Below, in pieces: positions 1 through 12,479 of a stretch of 62,000 nucleotides of DNA (position 1 is its first letter; each line of letters starts with the position of its first letter). The translations under genes and the position numbers were made by a program. The notes below the pieces were generated by a model. The model did no database searches and was not told the DNA's origin. It saw only the letters and a program-made list of their open reading frames with translations. This DNA is from Chrysomallon squamiferum (Eukaryota; Mollusca; Gastropoda; Neomphalida; Peltospiridae), in assembly GCA_012295275.1 (NCBI GenBank), contig CM022667.1:17412745-17474744 (forward strand), in the 5' to 3' direction.

Positions 1-1000
1 CTGTCCGTCTAACTCTTTGTTTATCACTTCATCCGCTGTCCTGTACTCCGCGTCAGCCACAACGTCTCTCATCAATCACCGAAATGACCAAAACAAATAA
101 GTCCATTAAGTTCACTTTTGTTTGAATAATTAGCCGGTACTAAATAATCACTGATTGTTATGGTAATATTGTTTTTGTCTTTTTAATTTTTATTTATTTA
201 TTTTGATAATAAGATAATAGTTCTAATGTAACAAGATTCTTCTTATTATAGAACAAACTGTTGTGGTAGAAAAATACCATTTAAGAAAATAAATATCCTG
301 TTTTTATTTACACACACAAAATGTCCATGCACATGCACATCAACAACAGAAAAATATTTATACATTTGAAATATTATACAAATTTCAATACAAATATATA
401 GATACATAATATCATTCCAGGATCTTAAACATAACCACTTACACAAGCTGAAGACCCACAAGTGACAGTATTCACATAATACAAGGTAATATAAACTGAT
501 AAAGTAAAACTAATATTATGTGTATATATAGCCTTATACTTAGCTGTTATACGAAATGATTATTCTGCTATATATATATATATATTTAGAAACAGTATTC
601 TGAGCTAACATCACACGAACTTCTTTCATTCCCTGTAAGAACAAAATGAATAAAAGGATATACTTGTCACTTTCTTACTAACAGATTCATATATACAAAA
701 AAATAATAATATCATCATGCCACTATCCTATTTATTTCTTAATACATATCAATAAATATAAAAACTGGGATTAACTGTCTACGCGGATACCAACGGGGTT
801 CAATCGAAATTCGGCCTCCCACAATATTTTTGCCAACCGATATTTTGTTTCCCCTATAAAGTAGTATGACATGTGTACCTAGTCTCACACAGTGACATCC
901 TCCCCTATCATTCTAGACTTTGGAACCGCCGTGTATTCTTTACATACCACTATCACAGCTGATGACGTTCACTATATTATCCGTCCAGATTATAAACAAT
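1..1000. other. Intergenic AT-rich flank upstream of TyrA
   Basis: No gene could be supported here. The stretch is AT-rich with short TA runs (about 570-586). From about 780 it becomes less repetitive, with a CTATAAAG-like box near 855 and TGACGT elements near 964 and 1007. That part may be distal regulatory DNA of the first tyrosinase gene. A short open frame at 246-461 (-) has biased low-complexity composition and no recognisable domain. Confidence 0.5.
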
Positions 1001-1004
1001 AGCC

Positions 1005-1251
1005 ATGACGTTGATATGACGAAATGGCCTTGGTAATGCGATGGCAAAAAATGGGTCATTTTGACCACGTTAAAAATCTTACAAACAGTTTGTGACGCAG
1101 ACTGTTGGCCTGATGGCACTTCTGGCGATTGATGGGTATTTTTGCAATTGGCCAGTTTTGGTCATTTCCTTGTCATACTCTGGCAATAAAAACAAATAGT
1201 GGACATGCTAGTGGACATTTGTGGATTCATTCACCTCTGTAACACGACTTG
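1005..1251 (+). promoter_or_regulatory. TyrA promoter module and probable non-coding first exon
   Basis: This block aligns by eye with the block upstream of TyrB (10350-10607). Shared elements come in the same order: TTACAAA, TGTGACG, a GATTGAT/AATTGAT box, ATTGGCCA (an inverted CCAAT box), GGTCATTTCC/GGCATTTCC, and an AT-rich TATA-like GCAATAAAAA. It ends at a consensus splice donor, TTG|GTGAGT, at 1251/1252. The nearest acceptor is TTTTTTCAG at 2034, 18 bases before the TyrA start codon. I infer a short untranslated exon 1 ending at 1251 and a 783-base intron. The transcription start is not determined. Confidence 0.55.
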
Positions 1252-1389
1252 GTGAGTTTTTGCTATTGACCGTTTACAGTGTATTGTTATAAACATGTTA
1301 CACTATTTGTTTTGTACTAAACGTGTTGGAATTCTCTCATCAAATCATTCTTGAAAAAGTATTTTATCATTCTATTTGTTTGTTAACGT

Positions 1390-1860
1390 CTGGCTGTTTA
1401 AAAGTAGTACAGCAGTAGCAGTAGAAGTAATGGTAGTAGTAACAGCAACAGCTACAGTAGTTACACAGAAGAAAGAAAAACATAATTAAAAAGAAGAGTA
1501 GAGAACAAAGAAAGCAATAATTATGTTGAAGTTTTTTGTTTGTTCCACTTTCTGGTACATTTTAAGTAATCTGTTGTTGCTCAGATGTATAGAAATAATA
1601 AAAACGGTTTCGCTATGAATTACAGTTACTGCTCAAAGATGTGGAAAAAACAAAAGCAAAAACAAACAAATTAATCAGATTAGATGTCGTGGGATAATCT
1701 AGTCTTGGTAGCATTAAAGGTATTAGAAGTAATAGTAGAAACAGTAGAACCAATAGCAGCAGCAAAAGCAATAGTGGTAATGGTAGAAGTAGTAGTAATA
1801 GTACTAGCTATAGTTAAGCAGAAACAGTAATAGTAGTAGCAGCAGCAGCAGCAGTTTCTA
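1390..1860 (+). repeat. Imprecise AGT/AGC/ACA trinucleotide-like repeat
   Basis: Runs of AGTAGT, AGCAGC and ACAGTAG with many interruptions lie inside the inferred 5' untranslated intron of TyrA. The same style of degenerate trinucleotide DNA recurs at about 49260-49360, 50280-50520, 51985-52560 and 54660-54840. Confidence 0.6.
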
Positions 1861-2052
1861 TAACAGAAAACTGGAAAAGCTAAATAAGTAAATTAATGAC
1901 TTAGAGAAGTATTCGTCTTACTGTTACGATCACATTGTGCTTTATTTTATGCAGACATATTTGAGGGGAAGGTATTCCATGTTTTAATTAAGTTTATTAT
2001 ATTTGTTTTTATTTATTAATTTTAATTTTTTCAGAAGAATCGAATCATCCCG

Positions 2053-2943
2053 ATGATTCTCATTCCACCTTCGTCTGCCTGGAAACTGACATGCCTAATA
2101 ACATGTGTCGTCATCTGCCTGCCCGGCGTGTCCTCGCGAATTAAAACCACCAGCATGTCCTCCAAACTCTCAGACTGCTACAGACGTTTCGCCAACGTCA
2201 CTCTCGACAGAGTGGTCGGGAAGTTTCTGTCTTGGCACTGTGAGGCTCCGCTGTATTTGGAAAGCAGACGACCAAGGTTGAATAACGCTCAGAGGATCTA
2301 TATTCGGCGTCTGGCTGAAAGAATTGATGGCTTGGGACCTCGCAGAGGCAAGAGACAGGCGAGAAGATGTGTGAGGAAAGAGTACAGAACTCTAACAACG
2401 AAAGAAAGAAATGATTTCCATCGAGCTATTAATGGACTGAAGCAAAATACAGTGAGTGTGTCAATTAGTGGTATGTTTTTGTAGGAGTAGATATTAAACA
2501 ATGTTTATAATTCTTTAAAAAAATAATTTTATCAAGTTTCTTTATGCTATGTTTAAGATAAGTGTTTCATATTATGAATATCTCTATCGTGAATGCATTT
2601 ATAAGTTTATATTCTCAAGATGAAAGTAGCTAACATAAACTAAAAGATAACAGTATAAAATTATTGTGTCATAAACTTTAAAACTACTCAGTACTTAAAA
2701 AAACAACATGTTTTGAACTAGAGATATGAAATGTTTATTTTTAACTTGTTTTCTAGATTGTCAGGCCAAACGTGTACGATGCTCTAGCCATGCTGCACAC
2801 GGAAATGCAACTTCTCAGAGCTCACGGAGGACCCTGTTTTCTTGGCTGGCACAGAGTGTACCTACTTATGTAAGCATACCGATGAATAAGCATTTCTAAA
2901 GGAATCATTAAATATTTAACCCTTTCCAAAAGAGAAGGAAAGA

Positions 2944-3039
<96 letters not shown>

Positions 3040-5167
3040 AAACAAAATGAAATAATATAGATAAAGCATTTAGTTCATATGTATTTTTCCTTATAAATCA
3101 AAAACAAAAATATATATTGTATTATATATTCTAGGTTTGAAATGGCTCTAGGAGATGAGGTGCCTGGCGTCTGTCTTCCATACTGGGACAGCAGTTTGGA
3201 CAGTGAATTAGATGATCCATCACAATCTTACCTTTTCAGTCCAGAGTTTCTGGGCAATGGTGAAGGTCCTATTAGAACAGGACCTTTTGCTGGGTGGAGG
3301 CGACCCCAGGACGTCAGCAGACCAAACAGCCCACAGTCCCCAGTAATACGAAATGTTGGATCTGACGGGCAACTGTTCTCACGAGAATCCATTGAAATGA
3401 TTTTATCTCGTAACGACCATTCAGAAATTATTGCTCCCAATGCCGACCCCGACTACGACATCGAAGTACAACACGGCGGAATCCACATGTTTATTGGTGG
3501 AGATATGGAAGCGTTGGAGACTTCGCCTTTTGACCCAATATTCTACATGCACCACGCATTCGTCGACTATATATGGGAACTGTTTCGTGCAAAAATGAGG
3601 AACCAGCTCAATATGGATCCTTCAAGAAATTACCCGGTGAACCACAACATCCAGTTCCATGGTCGCGACGATAGCATGGAACTCGCAGCTAATATGACTT
3701 GCGGCGAAGGCTACAGTGATCAGCTTATGGAAACTGTGGTGTACGAAGCTTCACCGTCTTGCACACGACGTCGTCCATCGTGTGACTCTCCCTACTTGAG
3801 ATGTCAGCTGGACACCGGGCGCTGTGTACCACTAACGCTTCAAGAATCACCAGTTCCAGTGAACCCTAATCCAGGTCCCGGCACTCTGCCTCCAGTCGAT
3901 AAGTGTGCTCATGTCGAAAGAGAAAGACATAAAGTGAAGCCTTGCCAGAATACTTACTGTCTTAACGGAATCTGCGACATCAACCAGTGGGTTTATGTTC
4001 CAGTCAAAGTGGTAACACTGCGATCTCCTGGTTACAAGAACTATCAGTCGTTTCCGGTAGTGAACGGCGACCTCTCCACTGCCAACGACATCTACAGTCC
4101 GAGAGGCTACAGCAGAACTCGACAACTCATAGACAGACGACAAGGAAAGACGCCCAGGGGATATTCCAAGTGTCAGGAAGATGGTATAGGACAGATCTTT
4201 TTCCAGTCTCGAGGTCTCAATTATGACGGAGTATATAAGGAATCTGCTCTCATTGATCAGAGATTAGCCACCACAATGGCGATAGCATACATCGCCGTCA
4301 AGGATCCTGGTCGAAACGGTGTAACAAGAGCTCTTTTCCGAGCTTCCGACTCTTGTGGCCGAGTGTGTCACACGTCCTGCAGAAACCCAAGAACTGGCAG
4401 GTTCGAACCCTGCTCTGGTATCATCGAACTGGATTCCATGTATCCATTAATGTACAGTAAAAACTATGGTGATGCTACGCTTGGCGTCTGGAACTATGGC
4501 AACGGTAATCGTTGTCCAATGTTCAACAGGGATCAGTTCTTCATGACCTTTTACTGCGATTATCAGGATCATCTCCCTTGGGTGGAAAAGATGACTGCGC
4601 CGTCTATGGTGCCTGTTGTCAGACCAGTCCCGCGACCTGTTGTCGTTAATAGACAAGGTGAGTGCTTTTAATTAAAAAAGTCTGTTGACGTAACTGTTTT
4701 ATAAGTAGCATTAGAAGTATGCCTTTGTATCTGTCAGTTTGTCTGTATGTAGGCATATCCGTCAATCATCTACCCATTCATTCATTCTCTTTATTTTACT
4801 TTATTTTATTTTATTTCATTTTATTTGTTCTGCTACAGAATGTCGGGTTAGTAGGACTTGTGTCATTGACGTGCCGTGTTACTCAAGGAGACTTCACTGT
4901 CGAATTTTCGGTGAGACGCATCAGTGCCGTGGTAGCTGCGGTAAATACGCCGTCTGTCATTACGGACATTATTCGGAGAGGCGCTGTCCAGGTGGTATGA
5001 TGTTCAGCGAAACAATGCATCGATGTACGTCATCGCCATGTAGAGCTGCTGTTGGACCAGTACCAGTTTTTCAGACAAGATGGTCATTTGGACAAAAACC
5101 AGTTAACTATGTTCGCAGTCTTGGTAACAGAATGACTGGAATTATCGGGAGGTTTACAGGCAAATAA
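2053..5167 (+). CDS. TyrA: secreted multidomain tyrosinase-like protein
   Basis: Coding exons are 2053-2451, 2757-2869, 3135-4657 and 4839-5167. All have GT-AG borders and matching phases, giving 787 residues. Residues 1-28 form a signal peptide. A Cys-bearing segment ending in RGKR (98-101) precedes the copper domain. CuA ligands are H147, H156 and H165 in HGGPCFLGWHR (PROSITE tyrosinase signature 1). CuB ligands are H284, H288 and H311 in DPIFYMHHAFVD (signature 2). A Cys-rich stretch, a short proline-rich linker and a conserved extension of about 250 residues follow. The last exon has a Cys pattern like a type-2 chitin-binding domain. The family oxidises phenols to quinones with type-3 copper. 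An extracellular role such as sclerotisation of egg case, beak or shell matrix, or pigmentation, is inference. This is the first of four tandem copies. Confidence 0.93.
2948..3037 (+). repeat. (GA)n microsatellite in TyrA intron 2
   Basis: About 45 GA units lie within the 265-base intron between the CuA exon and the CuB exon. The homologous introns of TyrC and TyrD carry long CT runs instead. Confidence 0.95.
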
Positions 5168-6190
5168 ATAAATAATCGTAATATGGAAGCCGATGCAGGG
5201 CTGAAACAATTACTAATGATAATAACAATAATGATGACGATGATGACGATGAAAATACTTAATATACCCTGTACCTTAAACAGTTATTTATATTTTAATC
5301 CATGTTGTTAAATTAAATACAGTTCGAGTATTATCAGAGAAATATAATTTCCTAACTGTTACGATACAGAATAAGAATAAAAATTCTTCTGTTGACCCGT
5401 CATGTCATGTTGAATAGCGTGTTTCTGATTCGCGTACATTTTTCCGTTGAAAAAGTTTTCTGTATTTTTTTCATAAGCAGAAAAGCAGTTCAGTGACTTT
5501 TCGTATACTTTATTGAATACTGACTAAAAAGTGAATTGAAAAGAATTGTTTTTGACACCCTTAATCAATCAAATATACAGTCTACATTAAAAAGTAAGTA
5601 ATGAAAGTAAAAAAAAAAAAGAAAAAAAAATCAATTCACCTGAAACATCATAGAAGTACATCAAAAAAATATATGATTAAACTGATATATATTAATGTGG
5701 AAGCTGTATAGCGAAGATTTTCTTTCTTCTTCTACTTTTAATTATTAGTGTTGTTTTTACTGTTGTACTATTTATTTATGTTTTATTTACCAGAAACGCA
5801 GATTAGACACTCGAATCTTACCCATGTGGATAATTTCCATGTTAATCAGAGTTGCGTGACTGATTTATCCATTCTGTCCATTCATTATCTGATACATAAA
5901 CAAACAGTGGAGGAAACAATAATTTCTCGTTCATTTCATTGTTATATTTAAAAACTCCACATATATTTGATACATAATACTGAAGTAATAGCTACCTACT
6001 ATTAATTATAGAATATTCAGTAATAAATTATCATTTATGTTTTTATTTCTTCAGTACACAGTGGAAACGATTAAACTGAGTGAAAATATAAAATGTTATA
6101 TTTTTTCACCGGTGAAAATATTTGTAAATATCTGTAAATATTTGTAAATATAGTTTGTTTATAGAAATATTTAAAATTGACAATCGCTTG
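5168..6190. other. TyrA 3' flank
   Basis: AATAAA sequences overlap the TyrA stop codon (from about 5163), and another lies near 5375. Either could be the polyadenylation signal. The rest is AT-rich without a supported gene. A 67-codon open frame at 5748-5951 has no recognisable domain. Confidence 0.4.
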
Positions 6191-6336
6191 TACTTATTAT
6201 TTGTAAATTTACTGAATTAAAAATACACTTTATATTTTTAAAAATGTTTGTTTTTGGTTTTTGTTGTATTTATTTTCTATTTTATTTTATTTTTGTTGTT
6301 GTTGCTATTGTTATTATAAGTGATGTACATAGCATA

Positions 6337-6371
<35 letters not shown>

Positions 6372-7195
6372 TAGACACATCATAGAAAGATAATATATAG
6401 ATACATAGATAGATATAGATATAGATATATAGTTAGATTGATGATAGATACATACATACACACATACACACACATACATACGTTTTATATATATATATAT
6501 ATTTATACACACATACAAACATATGCACACGTGGGTGCGTATATACATACATACAATATATATAAATTTTATATACAGACAGACAGACAGACATACATAT
6601 AAACAGATTGACATACATACACAAACAAACAGACATGAATGTACATAAGGAAACAGACAGACGGAAACAACAATATAACAATATATATGTACTTATTATT
6701 TGTAAATTTACTGAATTAAAAATACACTGTATATTTGTAAAAATGTTTGTTTTTGGTTATTGTTCTATTTATTTTCTATTTTATTTAATTTTTGTTGTTG
6801 TTGCTATTGTTTTTATAAGAGATGTACATAGCATAACATATATATCAGTATATATATATATATATATACACACACACATATGTGTGTGTGTGAGTAGACA
6901 CATCATAGAAAGATAATATATAGATACACAGACAGATACAGATATAGATATATAGTTAGATGATAGATACATACATACAAACATACACACACATACATAA
7001 TATATACAAACATATACATACGTACGTGCGTGTGTACGTATATACATACATACATACATTATATAGAAATATTATATACATACAGACAGACATACACGCA
7101 AAAAGGTTGACACACAGACACAAAAAAACAGACAGACATGAATATATATATAAGGAAACAGACAGACGGAAACAACAATACAAAAATATATATGC
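6190..7195. repeat. About 500-bp tandem duplication rich in GT, TA and ACAG repeats
   Basis: Two copies begin with the same TACTTATTATTTGTAAATTT sequence at about 6190 and 6689. Both run through GATGTACATAGCATAACAT, a GT or TA microsatellite, GAGTAGACACATCATAGAAAG, GATA-like repeats and ACAGACAG runs. The copies differ mainly in microsatellite length. Overlapping open frames on both strands here are translations of simple repeats. Confidence 0.8.
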
Positions 7196-8524
7196 ACACG
7201 ATATACAATATGCCAAGAAATATCATTTTGATATGCATGATCCATGATAAAGAAAAAAAAAAAAAATCAAAAATAATATGTAAAATCAAAAACGATTATA
7301 TATGACTTTACAGACGCTCGATGATGTGGGTCATGGCATTTTTTCCTCTATGATGGACTATTTTTTAGCTAGCAACTGTTTGCTTTTAGTTTGTCCACTG
7401 TAGTACCATGTACCGTAAATAAAATCATTAATATAAAAAATATATATATTTAATTAACTTTATACTATTAAGGGTTATTAGGTGATACTCATATATGTAT
7501 AATATGATTCATTCATTTTGATATTCATTCATTTATTACCTGATTATTGTCAGATTGTTATTTCTCACACCAGTGTTGTGTACAGGAAGTGCATAATTAT
7601 CACTTAATAACAACATTAAAATCAAATATATAATTATTTATTTGTTTGTTTTGTTTCTATTACTTCCTGACATGCGGCTTAAAAGAAGGGTTTCTAAAAA
7701 GCAGGTCATATTTACTAGAAGAAAATGTGTTTACTTTGTCTGACGAAATGAAGTTAATTAATCACACTGACCCACGGACTGGCCGGATGGCGCAGGGGAC
7801 ATCGTCTGTTTGAATAATTACACACTCGCTGGAAGATTTCATTCTTCCGTGTCTGCATCTTAATATTATTCAGCGAGATTTCCATTCTAAGCAGTGGTTT
7901 TAATGGTTAAGTACTTTTTTCAAAAGTTAATTCCTACTGAAAATTAGTTTAGAAATAAAATGAAAAGTGATGCAGTTAAGACAACAGCGGATGATAGGCA
8001 GTTGTGTCCACGCTAAATGTTTTCACGTTTAAGGAGTGGCCTGTGGCCTTACTTTCCGCTTACATACAAACAGCTGACCTCTTTCTCAAACTAATTTCAG
8101 AGATAAACGTTTTACGATTATTTTTAATGACTATTTTTTGGCCTGAAGGTGAAGCATCTGCTAACTATGTCAAGCGATGTTCAGATTATTAAATGTTGAC
8201 CGGAACGATCATACTCTAATTCATTCTTCAGTTTTTTCAGTTATATTTTTCAATTATAGTCAGTGAAGCCAAAAAAAAATAAAAAATGATATGTATATTT
8301 GGGTTAAATGAAGGAACTTGTGAAATAATTGTTGCAGATAACAGGAGCGAGGATTCTCACCTATTCATTGTAACATAAAGATATGTACATAGAGAGGCAA
8401 GAAGTAACGACAGAAAAACGGACAGATGGAACAAATAATTATAAAATATACTCAGGTTAAAAAATTATATATTTACCTATTCTGTACCATTTGATCCTGT
8501 TTTTATCTATATATATATATATAC

Positions 8525-8525
<1 letters not shown>

Positions 8526-8612
<87 letters not shown>
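8526..8612 (+). repeat. (GA)n microsatellite
   Basis: About 43 uninterrupted GA units. The short reading frame that spans it is a repeat artefact. Confidence 0.95.
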
Positions 8613-8613
<1 letters not shown>

Positions 8614-8954
8614 AGATTATCGATGATGCTACATCTTACGATGTTTAAAACATCCGTTGCACTACTTCTTTAAAAACTTCGATATATTCAAAGACGATAT
8701 ATTACCAAATATTCGTTGTTGTTTGATGTTGGTTTTTTTAAATGAAACTACACTAACATCTGTGTTGGAAGTTCAGATCAGGGGTTAGTTGGACTAGCCA
8801 GGATAGTGTTAGACAAACAGAGAGAAAAGCGAGTCTAGAGGTCTTAAACCTTTTATATTAGATCTGGTTACAACTCTTCTCAAGATAGAATACCAGTACT
8901 AATTTCTCTTACAATCTGTGCAGAATGGACTGACTTTATATATCTATCTATCTA

Positions 8955-8956
<2 letters not shown>

Positions 8957-9026
<70 letters not shown>
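8957..9026 (+). repeat. (CA)n(TA)n compound microsatellite
   Basis: About 26 CA units are followed directly by about 8 TA units. Confidence 0.95.
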
Positions 9027-10349
9027 CATATTTCTTTTAATACGCATTCAAAGTCTTCCTTGAAAATACAAGCTCACAGCCCCCATCTTAATATGACCTG
9101 ACCACTACTACCTAACAAATGTCGAGATTAACTGTTCATAAGTAAGTTTATATATGATGTACATATGACATAATTTGGTAAATTGATAAACGATGCACTT
9201 ACGAACTGTTCATTAAAATACGTTTTAAAACGTGTATAATTACTTAATTTATCTTACAAAGCAGCATAAATCTTAAAGAAAAAAGGAGTGCACTTTTTTC
9301 TAGGTTTTGACAAACGGCCCAAATTCAAGGAAATCATTAATATCACCTTACACGTGATGTAACAATGTTGAGGCGCATGCGCTACAGCTACCTTTGCCAA
9401 ACGTTTCCAAGCAATTACTTACAAATCTAAAAGTACAGAAGAGCTGTTGTCAAAACTCTCTATTTTCCAGGTAGAAATTTAATATCAAAGAGACGCCAAA
9501 TAATTTATAAAATAGTTTTTCAATCTGGAATACAACAACAGCGGTGTTATTAATAATAAAAGTAACAGTAACCACCACCACCATCACCACAACAACAACA
9601 GCAACAATAATAATAATATTATTATACAATTACATCATTAACTTAACAGTTACAATTAAATAATCGAATTAATAATAGTAATAATAATAGCAATAATACT
9701 GATAAATTTTAAAATGAAATAAAAATCTAAATAATTAAATAAACATCATTCTTAATGAAGTAATGAAGTATGAAACCTAATATGAGAAAAAAAAACGTTT
9801 AGAAAAAGAAATAATAATCATATAAACATCTCTCAATCACTTCATTAATTATGAATACAAAATACACAAAGCAATACAATTTGTTTTATGTTACTTTTCT
9901 TATAATTTTTATATGCCAGTTATTCGTTTAAGGAAGAGCAATTCATCAGTAGCAAAAAAACAAAAGTGAAATAAATAAAATGATATAAGTTAAAATATGC
10001 ATTTTTCTTTTCTTTTGTTTTTCTTTCGTGCTATTATTTTTTTTTTTTTTAATTTTTAAATTATATATGTATATAAGCACACATAAAACAATTCAAAACT
10101 GAAAGAAGAAATAAAACTAAATATGAATTATCAGTGGTCTCGTCTTCGACGTCATGATTTTATTGTAATTTAGCATTTATTCTTCCAGTCACTCATTCAT
10201 TCACGAAGAGAATTCAGAGATAATTAATATATTAGTAAAGGTCACCTTTCCGTGCCTGCTAAGAAAAATACAATTGAATTTCACCGGAACACATACAATA
10301 ATAATAATAATAATAATATCACATATATCTGTCGACAAATGACAGCCGT

Positions 10350-10607
10350 GACGTAATGTGACGAAACAGTGTTTGTCACGTGACTCCGATTTAACTTCTC
10401 CGAGTTCCAGGTTGTCAAAACTTTTACAAATGATCTGTGACGTACTCTGTAAACGCCTTGCCTGCCTGGTAATTGATAGGCGAATGTTCCATTGGCCATC
10501 GTGGGGCATTTCCTCGATTTGGTTAGCAAATAAATAGGCACAATGAAGATTCTCGTGAAGTAGCTTGGGAACACACTTACCTGAGTCAAACACACACAAC
10601 ACGTCAG
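10350..10607 (+). promoter_or_regulatory. TyrB promoter module with CACGTG palindrome, and probable non-coding first exon
   Basis: This block is homologous to 1005-1251: TTACAAA, TGTGACG, AATTGATAGGCG, ATTGGCCA, GGCATTTCC and an AT-rich box, GCAAATAAATAGG, occur in the same order. It also contains GTCACGTGAC (10375-10384), a palindromic E-box of the class bound by MITF/TFE bHLH-Zip factors. The block ends at CGTCAG|GTGAGA (10607/10608). The matching acceptor TTTTTCAG is at 12459, 20 bases before the TyrB start, so a 1.85-kb 5' untranslated intron is inferred. Confidence 0.55.
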
Positions 10608-10691
10608 GTGAGAGTCTTTTTAACTGTTGTTGTTGTTTTTAATATGAAACAATAAGAGTACATTACTGTAGATTTAATAATAATAATAATA

Positions 10692-10742
<51 letters not shown>

Positions 10743-11291
10743 TTAATTGAATTAACTACATAATTTTGAATACTATCCTGTGCATTGCGGCAGTATCCCG
10801 TACACTGTTAAACAAAAATATAGAAAGATTATTATAGATGATTTTAATAAATAAATAAATAAATAAATAAAATTATTAAAAGTATGTTAGCATATTATAA
10901 AAATAATAACTATATTTTAACGGAATTATTATTATTTTTTTTTTTTAAATCTTTTTCTGAATTATCAAAATCATAATTTAAAAAAAAATGCAACGATTAA
11001 TATAGTTTTAAATACGTTAGTTGTATAGTGTTTCAAACAGCCGAGTTAATTTAACAGAACTTGGTGTACATCAAGCACATCGCCTGGGGCTTAAGCAAAG
11101 TAAGTCATTGTCGACGCTTGCTTCTTTGTACGAGTTTATTTTAAATACAAAGTTCACAGGTTGACTGATGTACGCTTAGTTAATTACAACAGATAAAGAA
11201 ACGAGTATGAAAAAATGATAATAAAAAAAAAAAAAGATATAAAATGAAGCAAAATATTTAATTTTCAAAATTAATATTAAAGTTTCACATT

Positions 11292-11330
<39 letters not shown>

Positions 11331-11396
11331 ATATGAAATTTTAGTATTAATTTTGAAAAATAAGATAATTAGATAATTAATTAACATATATACATC

Positions 11397-11428
<32 letters not shown>

Positions 11429-12310
11429 ATGTATATATATATATATGTATGTATATAAGTATGTATGTATGTTTGTATATTAGAAATATATTTTAATTAA
11501 CGATCCAATTTGTTTTCTATCATACTACAGTTAATTTCTGAACGCAATACATTATCAGAGATGAAAAATTAAGTTAAACTACAGAGGTACTGTTTCGCGT
11601 TAATGCACCGACCTGTGTGGCTTCACATTTTATGCAAATAACAAATATATTCACTTCCACTACAGCTATCAATATGTTATACTTAGTGTACTAACAACAA
11701 AAGTCTACTAACTTCTAAGTTTAGTTCCTTTCACTAACAATTAAAATCTACTAAATTTAAATATTTCCTTTCGTACACTAACAGCTACAGTTCTGTTAAA
11801 GTTGAACTTTTAATTTCCTACTCGGACAGTTACATTCTAATATATTAACAACTGACTCCACTCTCCTTTACATTCGTGATTTGACAATTAACATGCGTTT
11901 ACTACATTGCTACCTTTGGTTTCATACATCGTGAATTGAATAATCGGCATTGCTACTGAGACAGTCTACAAGAACGTGAATGTTTGACTGATTGCTCTGT
12001 GGCTGCAGTCTCTCGCGGAATGATGAGGAGAAATGACATACACACTCTCGTGTATCTGTCTTGTTACGTACCACAACGTTTTCAGTTCAGTTAAACTGTG
12101 ACTGTGCTTCTGAATTCACAGTCTCCAGATTTATGAAATGTTACCTAATTTCAAGTAGTATTTGTAATTCTATCATCTTCACTTTCTTTTTTATAATTAA
12201 TATCATTATTATCAGGACAAAATATTAAAGAATTTTCGGCAGACTTATATAACAATTCACATAAGTTTTATGCAAGCAAATTAACTAATGCGATTAACAC
12301 ATCACCACCG

Positions 12311-12313
<3 letters not shown>

Positions 12314-12365
<52 letters not shown>

Positions 12366-12372
12366 CATTATT

Positions 12373-12453
<81 letters not shown>
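12314..12453 (+). repeat. (ATT)n microsatellite abutting the TyrB acceptor
   Basis: About 46 ATT units with a few ATC interruptions run almost into the TTTTTCAG acceptor at 12459. The poly-Tyr and poly-Asn reading frames across it are artefacts. Confidence 0.95.
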
Positions 12454-12479
12454 TTTCAGGAACCTCAAAAACTAAACTC

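Larger units (their letters stand above)
7196..10349. other. Intergenic region between TyrA and TyrB
   Basis: No gene could be supported. It contains a (GA)n run at about 8526-8612, a (CA)n(TA)n run at about 8957-9026, an AAT-rich stretch at 9540-9790, and a palindromic GCGCATGCGC at 9373-9382 that matches the NRF1 consensus core. No exon with coding character was found next to that site. Confidence 0.5.

Noticed and set aside
807-825. GGGGTTCAATCG resembling a tRNA B-box
   Set aside because: No A-box or cloverleaf could be assembled around it.
7781-7860. tRNA-like stretch GGCCGGATGGCGCAGGGG with a following stem
   Set aside because: The A-box is suggestive, but no proper B-box or closed acceptor stem could be formed. 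At best it is a decayed tRNA-derived SINE.
10201-10602. Overlapping - strand open frames of 133 and 104 codons
   Set aside because: They have no recognisable domain, contain an Ile run from an ATA repeat, and coincide with the TyrB promoter module that aligns with TyrA as non-coding DNA.
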